In this document: piece by piece, positions 57,041-64,000 of the stretch
Layout of the letters: each line of letters starts with the position of its first letter
How positions within the stretch are numbered: the stretch's first letter is position 1
Origin: Pseudocercospora fijiensis CIRAD86
Taxonomy: Eukaryota; Ascomycota; Dothideomycetes; Mycosphaerellales; Mycosphaerellaceae
Assembly (NCBI RefSeq): GCF_000340215.1
Contig: NW_006921534.1
Span: 3,409,041-3,473,040, forward strand
Direction of reading: 5' to 3'
Length of the DNA stretch: 64,000 nucleotides
The notes under the pieces: model-generated
The model's database searches: none
What the model saw: the letters and a program-made list of their open reading frames with translations, nothing else
Told to the model about the DNA's origin: nothing
Position numbers and translations under genes: made by a program

Positions 57041-57179
57041 ATCCAAGTTGTCCGCTAATACCGAAATAATTAGTACTATAGCTACTAATCTAGATACCGC
57101 GCCTACCGCCCGCGAAAATCTAAGTTATCCGCTAAGACCGAAATAATTAGCTAAGAATTTTAGCAGAAGTAATATTTAA

Positions 57180-58540
57180 TTAAAGATTAAAGGGAAAACT
57201 AGAAACAAAACTACTAACAAAACTACTAACAAAACTATTAGTGAAACTGCTAGTAGGGCTGTTAAAGAAACTGCTAGCGAAATACTAATTGGGATTTTCG
57301 TAAAACTAAAACTAGCAATCGAACTGCTAATTAAACCACTAATTAAACAGCTAACAAAGCTATTTTTGAAATTACTAATAAAACAACTAATTAAACTACA
57401 AGTTAAGCTACTAGTTAAACTACTAATTAAACTACTAACGAGATTTTAAATTAAAACGTTACTAGTAATCAAACTGCTAATCGAACTGCTAGCTAAACTA
57501 CTAATCGAACTACTAATAGATCTATTAATCGACCTAACAATCGACCTACTAATCGACCTATCTCTATTTAGAAGTTAGTAATTTAGTACTGTATACTTTA
57601 GATTATATAATTTATCGGGGGACTAGCTACTAATAAAATACTAGTTAAAACTTCCGTTAGACTAAAACTAGTAATCGAACTACTAATTAAACTATTAATT
57701 AAATAGTTAATTAAACTACTAATTAAATTTCTAATTAAACTACTAATAAAACTACTAGTTAAACTACTAATAAAACTACTAATTAAACTACTAATTTAAT
57801 TTTAAATTAAACTATTACTAGTAATTAAACTACTAATTAAACTATTAATTAAACTATTAATTAAACTATTAATCGAACTATTAATCGAACTATTAATCGA
57901 ACTATTAATCGAACTATTAATCGAACTATTAATCGAACTATTAATCGAACTATTAATCGAACTATTAATCGACCTACTAATTAACTTACTAGTCGACCTA
58001 TCTCTATTTAGAAGCTAGTAGTTTAGTATTATATACTTTAAACTATATAATTTATTAGGGGACTAGCTACTACTAAAGTACTAACTAAAATTTGTATTAA
58101 ACTAAAACTACTAATCGAACTACTAATTAAACTATTAATTAAACTACTAATTAAACTACTAATTAAACGGTTTAATTAGTTAAACTATTAATTAGACTAT
58201 TAATTAAACTACTAATTACGTTTTGAATTAAACTATTACTAGTAATCGAACTTCTTCTTAAACTACTAATCAAACTATTAATCAAACTATTAATCAAACT
58301 ATCAATCAAACTATTAATCAAACTATTAATGAAACTATTAATCAAACTATTAATCAAACTATTAATCAAACTATTAATCAAACTATTAATCAAACTTTTA
58401 ATTAAACTATTAATTAAACTATTAATTAAACTATTAGTCGAACCGTTAATCGACCTCTACTAATCGACCTATCTCTATTTAGAAGTTAGTAATTTAGTAT
58501 TCTATACTCTTAACTATATAATTTATCGGGGGACTAGTAG
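57180..58540. repeat. Higher-order satellite: 440-470-bp units holding 12-bp arrays
   Basis: A landmark block (CCTATCTCTATTTAGAAG, then TTATCGGGGGACTAG) recurs with TCTCTATTT at 57561, 58001 and 58472, giving units of 440 and 471 bp. Each unit contains arrays of 12-bp repeats: CTATTAATCGAA in the second unit (about 57868-57970, eight or more copies) and CTATTAATCAAA in the third (about 58268-58395, about ten copies). The 12-bp phase keeps all frames open locally, giving a minus-strand frame at 58172-58393 of repeated INSL, which I do not regard as a gene. Confidence 0.88.
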
Positions 58541-58899
58541 TAGAATTTGAAATAAGTAGTATAATAGCTAAATCTATAATAGCTAGATAGTATAGCTTAA
58601 AGCTATTAATCTCTAAGAATTATACTACTAGACCTACTAGCTAGAGGATAACTGCTAGTAATTAGGGGGTTATATATAATATATCTAGGCCTCTACTAAG
58701 GTAGTATATCTATTCTTTTAGTATATATTCTATATATAGCCTAAATAATTAAGTTTTGTTTATATGCTTTAAGCTAAGGTTAATAACTTTTACTACTAGT
58801 AAATTTGCTACTAAAGTCCAAATCGCTATTTTAGTATATAGCTAAAGTAAAACGATCGATCGAGAGGGAGAGAATAGTAGCGAACAATTAGAGACGAAG

Positions 58900-60000
58900 G
58901 GAAGACAGTTAAGAAGGAAGGGAGGACGAATAGAAAGCACTATATACTAGGGCAGAAGAGGTACTAAAGGCGGAAGATAGAAGAACCCCTAAGAGGGTAT
59001 ATAGGATAATAATCTTAGAACTCCTTAGAGGACTAAAAGCAATCTACAACTAGGTAAGCTACGTAATTACAAAGGTAGCTAATATAGTTGTAGTAAAGAT
59101 TACGAAGAAACAATAGGAGATAAGCCCAAACTACCGCACCTAGGTAGTAGTAGCTAGTTAGGAGGCGCTAAAACCCTCGAGGACAGTAGTTAGAGTCTAT
59201 ATTACGGACCTATAGGAGTAAAAGGAAATCTAAGGACTTATAGGGAAAGAGATTGTAGAAAGAATTATAGTTAAAGAGGTAATTAGGGCTAGGAACGAAG
59301 GTAAAAGGATAATTAAGCTGTTTATAGCATAAGAGTAGGACAAAAAGAAGCTAGAAATATAAAAAGAATAGACAACTAAAATAGGGAAAACAGTAAAGGT
59401 CTCCTAATAGCAATTTATAATTATAGCCTATAGTATAATAAGAAGCTTTAAGGAAGAACAGGATATTAAGAGCCTATAGAGACAAAACTAAGCTATATAC
59501 CTAGGCCTAAAGATTACAAAAGTAGTATAGATTAAAAGGAAAATCGAAGAGACTAAGAAGTAGTCTTCCCTAATTATCTAGGTAGGGAGTGCAGAGCAAG
59601 CTAATATAGTACTAGACTAGGGGTTGTTCTAGGACTTTAAAAGATTAGAAACAGAGATACACCGAAGCAACTATAGGATAATGCAGTGCTTTAAATGTTA
59701 ACACTATAGACACTTAGTAGCTAAGTATATAAAGACAACTAATACCTACTCCTATTATATAGGGGATTACTAGGTTAAAGAATGCAAAGCATATAAGGGA
59801 GAAGCAAGATATATATGCTATACTAAAAGACACCCCTTATAGGCGAAGGAATACCTAGTAAGAATATAGGCAGCTAGGAAGGCAAAGGAAGCTAGAATCA
59901 ATATACTAAAAAGATATATAATAAGCTAGGGCAGCTAGGTATAGAAGCAACCGAGCTAAGTGCTACAAAAGAGGTCTAGATAAGATAATAGGTTTACATT
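58900..60000 (+). pseudogene. LINE ORF1 remnant with CCHC knuckle
   Basis: Charged helical N-part, then near 59690-59830 a damaged zinc-knuckle region beginning MQCFKC and followed by further Cys/Tyr positions (KECKAYK, YICYTKRH) in the spacing usual for LINE/gag RNA-binding proteins. Multiple TAG codons. Confidence 0.65.
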
Positions 60001-60149
60001 TAGGGCCTTACTAGTATAAGAGAGTTACTAGCAACTAGGGAGACTAAGATACCTTAACATTGCAGGAAAGGAAGCAGGGCAGACAAAGCTTAGTTAAATA
60101 TTAGTCTAAAGTAAGGGAAGACTAAAGGAAAACTTATAGGGAAATAATA

Positions 60150-63100
60150 TAGATAAAACCTAATAAACATTGCAATATTACTAAATATTATATAGTACAA
60201 TATTAACAAGAGCAAAGACAAGGTATAGAGGAGCTTCCTTTAAGTACTAAACCTAAAAGAACATTATATTATTATAATCTAAGAGCCCTAGCTTAACCTA
60301 TATATAAAGAGACTAGTAATAGTCAAAGACCTAAGATACTACCTAATTATCTACAACTAGGGAGCCCTAAGGATATGCATCTATATTAGCAAGGAGATAG
60401 ATATAGAAACCTAGCAGGCTATACTATAGGAGGATAGGGACCTAATATTAGTTCAAGTAGAGACATCCTAAGGTATACTCTAAGTCTACTATATATACAA
60501 CCTACTACTAGACTTAAGAAGCAGTACCTAACTAAAAACCCTAGAAAGACTACCTAGAGTTATCTAGGGGAACACCTACTAAATCCTACTTAGGGATTTC
60601 AACCTCTACTACCCCCTCTAGGGCTTAGACTTTACCTTAGCTTACTACTTCCTAGCAGGAAGACTAATTGATATATTAGAGAGGGAAGGAATAGAAATTG
60701 TTACCCTAAAGGGACTAATTACTTAGGAGGCAAGAGGAAGCAGTAGTATACTAGACCTATACTTTGCATTATATTAGATTAGGAACAGGATTACAAGATA
60801 TAGGGTTAACTAGGAACTAGAAGAATTATTAGACTACTTCCCGGTGCAGATTAAGCTAAATGTCTAAGCTAATTAGGAAAGGGAACTAGAGGAGAAGCTT
60901 AACTAGAAAGGTACCTAATAGGGCAGGATTAGGAAGGAACTAGAAAGGAACCTAAAACTAGAGGAACTCTTAACAAAGCACCTACTAAGGCTAGAGGACA
61001 TTAACAAGGCAGTAGAAGAACTAATAGGAATCCTAAAACAGGTAGCTAGAAAGTATATCCTAGCAAAGAAACATTTACTATACTAGCAACTATACTAGAC
61101 TAGTAAGTATATAAGGAAGGTTAAAGTAGCAAAGAAGGCTAGGAGGCAGTAGATATAAACCTATACCTAGGAAGCATAGGACAACTACAATAAAGCCTAC
61201 TAGGAAAAGAAGATCTAGATTAAGAAAGACAAGATACAAAAATAGAGATCTATAATAGGAATAATTACAAAGAAACTAGAGGAGATATAGAGGATTACTA
61301 AATAGGCAAGGAGACCCGAATAGGATAAAGATATACTACTACAATTCCCGGACATTATAGACTAATAAAGACAAATATAGACTATAATAGAAGGGAAAGC
61401 AAGAGCCCTAGGCTAATACTTCTTCTATAGAAAAGTACAAGTAGACCTATTAGATATAAAGGAGAAAGAATAAGAGACTCTACTACTAGGTATACTAAGA
61501 GACACCTAGGTTAAACCCGAAACTATTAAAAGGATCCTAAAGAAAATTCTAGGCAATAAGGCACTAGGAGAAGACAAGATCTATAACAAACTTCTAAAAG
61601 CATATAGGAAGGGGCTAGCCCTAGCACTAGCTAATATCTTTTTATACAGCCTAGTACTAGGACACTACCTAAGACTATTTAGGAAGTCCCTAACAGTAGT
61701 GCTAAAGAAGCCCTAGAAGGAAGACTATATACAGCTTAAGGCCTATAGACTAATAGCCCTACTTAATACAATAGGCAAGGTGCTAGAAAAAATTGTCGCT
61801 AAAAGGCTAACAACCTTTGCCGAGGAAAGGAACATCCTTCCTAAAGGCTAGATAGGAGGAAGAAAGAAGAGGTTAACACTAATAGCTATAGAACTAATTA
61901 TAGAATAGATCAAGTATATCTAGCACTATAATTAAAACTAGGTAGCAACCCTCTTCTCCCTTAATATCTTAGGAGCCTTTAACAATATCTCCTATAAAAG
62001 GCTCCTATATATACTTAAACAGAAAGCTATACTAAACTAGATAGTCTAATTTATCTAGTCCTTCCTATAGGAAAGATCAATATAGCTTATTCTAGGCAAA
62101 TTCAAATTAGACCTAATACTAACTAAAAAGGGAATCCCCTAAGGATTAACACTCTCCCTAATCCTCTTCCTTATCTTTATAGTAGACCTACTCCTACTCC
62201 TAGAATTAAAAAACACATTAGCATTAGGGTTTATAGATAATACAAACATCCTAGCCTAGTCTAAGACAATAGAAACTAACTATAAGATCCTAGAAGAGAA
62301 GCACTAGGAGTATAAAAAATAGGCAAGGAGGCATAGAGCAAAATTCACCCTAGAAAAGTACTAGCTTATCTACTTTAGCAAGGCTAAATCAACCTATAAT
62401 ATAAAGCAATCAATTACTATCTAAGGCTTTAAAACCTAACTATTAGTAGAGCTTAGGGTACTAGGGATCTAGCTAGATCTAAAACTAAATTAGGGACTAT
62501 AAGTAAAGAAGGCAAAGTAGAAGGCAGATACTAATATGCAATCTATCAATAGGCTTATAGCCTCTATATAGGGGGCTACATTCGAGAAAGCTAAAGTTAT
62601 ATACAAAGCAATCGTTAAGCTAGCAATGCTATATAGAGCATAGATATAGACAGCCTAGGAGAAAACACTAAAGAGGATTAAGCAACTAGTTAGCAGGTCC
62701 TAAACCTAAAGCCTAAAGAAAATCCTAGGAGCATACAAAACTATACTAATAAGGGTAGTAGAAATGGAATTAGGGATCCTACTAGTTAAGCAATACTTCA
62801 AGGGACTAAGATACTAATATATAGCAAAGACAATAGAATACCTAGCCTAATAGACTATCTAAAAGGCACTAGACAAGATAAAAGCCTAGTATATTAGGAC
62901 TAGGAGGCGAGATAGACTATAAATAACTCCCTAGAAAGTTAAAGACCTAGAGCAATATAGAGTCTTAATAAGAGAAATACTAGAGAAAGAGCTTTAGGGA
63001 CTAAATATAAGGCTAAAGGAAGATAAGCTAAAGGGAGCGAAACAAAGCCTAGTAGAATCAATTACTAGATACCTATAGGAGCAGGAATAGAACAAAACAC

Positions 63101-63650
63101 AAGTTAGACTAGGAACCCTAAAGGCACTAATCAAATTTAGTTAATACAACTACTAGCTCTATAAGGACCTAAATAGGGCCGAGGCAAGCCTAGCTATCTA
63201 AATCAGATCTGAACATATTAGACTTAGATCTTACCTATTTAGAAGAAACGTCCTAGGAATTGAAAGCAGGGCTTACTAATATAGCTACCAATCTTAGAAC
63301 CCTAAGTATATACTGCTAGTCTGCCCTTAATAGTTAGAAGGCAGAAGTAATTAGAGACTAAAAGCAATAGAAAGGGAATACGATAAGCTAATCTAGAGCA
63401 AAGAAGACCTAAAGAGGATAGTAAAGTAGATTATTAAATAGGGATTTATACAACAATTCGTACTAGTAAGGGAAACTAAGGAGTAGATAAGAAGGAGGGA
63501 AGAAGAGGGGGAAAGAAGGGCAGGGTAGTAGGCAAGGTAGTTAAAGGGTAACAACTATAATACTAGTGTACCCTAGAGGAAGGAAAATAAGGAAACGAGG
63601 AAGATTAACACTTATAAATAGGACAGGAGGGAGGTTTTTACTAACTAAGT
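60150..63650 (+). pseudogene. LINE ORF2 remnant: APE endonuclease and reverse transcriptase
   Basis: Endonuclease signatures: LLRDFNLYYPLWG near 60590 (family GDFN..HP.W), SSSILDLYFAL near 60740 and DYFPVQIKL near 60835 (family DHxP). Reverse-transcriptase signatures: YRLIALLNTIGKVLEKIVAKR near 61745, LNILGAFNNISYKRLL near 61960, GIPWGLTLSLILFL with W read from TAG near 62135, and FIDNTNILAW near 62230 in place of the catalytic F-x-D-D. The catalytic second Asp is now Asn, so even apart from stops the enzyme would be dead. A Cys/His-like tail is near 63230-63330. Confidence 0.82.
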
Positions 63651-63745
63651 TGGTTTCCTACCTAAAACAATATATAGAAACAGACCTATATAGGCCGAAA
63701 GGTACTACAACAGGCAAATGAAATATCTATCTATCTATCTATATA

Positions 63746-64000
63746 GCTAAAGTCCTGTAATCTCCTGTTCTCTCTTACTATAGCGATTAGCTAGGTAGTG
63801 CTTAGTATTTGCTATAGATATATTTAATTTTCTAACCAAATATTTAAAGCCTGCTAACTGAGAGTCTAAGGGAATTAATAGCGCGCGTCTAGACTAGTAG
63901 CAAACTGCTACTTAGATACTAGTACTTGAACTAAGCCCTACTAAACTATATACTATAGCTAGAACAAACTACTATGTAACTTAAAAAAGCATAACTATAA
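63746..64000. repeat. TpA-rich repeat DNA, unclassified
   Basis: RIP-like composition continues past the LINE tail to the window edge. Nothing identifiable was seen. Confidence 0.5.

Larger units (their letters stand above)
58850..63745 (+). mobile_element. Dead Tad1-like LINE (non-LTR retrotransposon)
   Basis: About 4.9 kb, plus strand, ending in a short TATC tandem tail (about 63721-63745) and without LTRs. Two reading regions can be followed through TAG/TAA interruptions. The first, with a Cys/His knuckle, runs about 58900-60000; the second, with endonuclease and reverse transcriptase, about 60150-63650. The domain order and the C-terminal Cys/His segment near 63230-63330 resemble fungal Tad1/I-type LINEs. 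The 5' border is approximate. RIP has destroyed coding capacity. Confidence 0.85.

Noticed and set aside
58172..58393. Open minus-strand frame with repeated INSL units
   Set aside because: Product of the 12-bp satellite: a unit length divisible by three keeps a frame open by chance. No start context, domain or flanking exon.
63721..63745. TATC repeat as a telomere-like array
   Set aside because: Not a TTAGGG-type repeat; its position right after LINE ORF2 fits the simple-repeat tail of a non-LTR element.
1..64000. CRISPR array, bacterial operon or phage
   Set aside because: Introns, RIP signature, eukaryotic gene families and fungal retrotransposons exclude a prokaryotic source; tandem arrays here have no spacers.

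Overview
The window is a stretch of a filamentous ascomycete (Pezizomycotina) chromosome, possibly a dothideomycete, although nothing here settles the class. The evidence is short GT-AG introns (53-140 bp), typical fungal housekeeping genes, and a two-compartment layout. Gene-bearing islands of ordinary base composition alternate with TpA-rich, CpA-poor blocks in which transposons are decayed by repeat-induced point mutation (RIP). Most broken codons in these blocks are TAG where tryptophan or glutamine is expected.

Layout: (1) 1-4560, RIP-mutated repeats with a minus-strand Ty1/Copia remnant and tandem repeats. (2) 4561-31620, the main gene island: chorismate synthase (two exons, minus), a very large CaMKK/ELM-type Ser/Thr kinase (minus), a small inverted-repeat DNA element (13578-14443), a Cwf18 splicing factor (minus) divergent from a mitochondrial-type PPR protein (plus), a Siw14-like atypical phosphatase (minus), the Rho1 GTPase (five exons, minus), a possible small secreted protein (plus, uncertain splice) and a Prm10/ThrE-like membrane protein (two exons, minus). 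(3) 31621-49217, a block about 17.5 kb long made of three nested mobile elements. The outermost has DNA-transposon-like inverted ends and a dead Tc1/mariner-type transposase. It is interrupted by a minus-strand Gypsy chromovirus (CCTCG target duplication), whose 5' LTR is itself interrupted by a complete but dead plus-strand Gypsy chromovirus (GGAGG duplication). The whole is framed by a perfect 30-bp inverted repeat in non-RIPed DNA. (4) 49218-56700, a second island: a kelch/single-pass membrane protein, a 5'-truncated YVTN beta-propeller gene and an unrecognised two-exon gene. (5) 56700-64000, a second RIP compartment: short and higher-order tandem repeats, then a dead Tad1-like LINE on the plus strand.

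The genes are mostly unlinked housekeeping or signalling functions (aromatic amino-acid synthesis, cell-wall/polarity signalling by Rho1, energy-stress kinase cascade, mRNA splicing, organelle gene expression). No biosynthetic cluster is visible. The most unusual items are the antisense Cys/coiled-coil reading frame at the 3' end of the inner chromovirus, the tRNA-like sequence beside it, the matched inverted repeats at the edges of RIPed inserts, and the higher-order arrays at 57.2-58.5 kb.

All reading was by eye. Exon borders are from splice consensus and protein-family conservation, not from transcripts.
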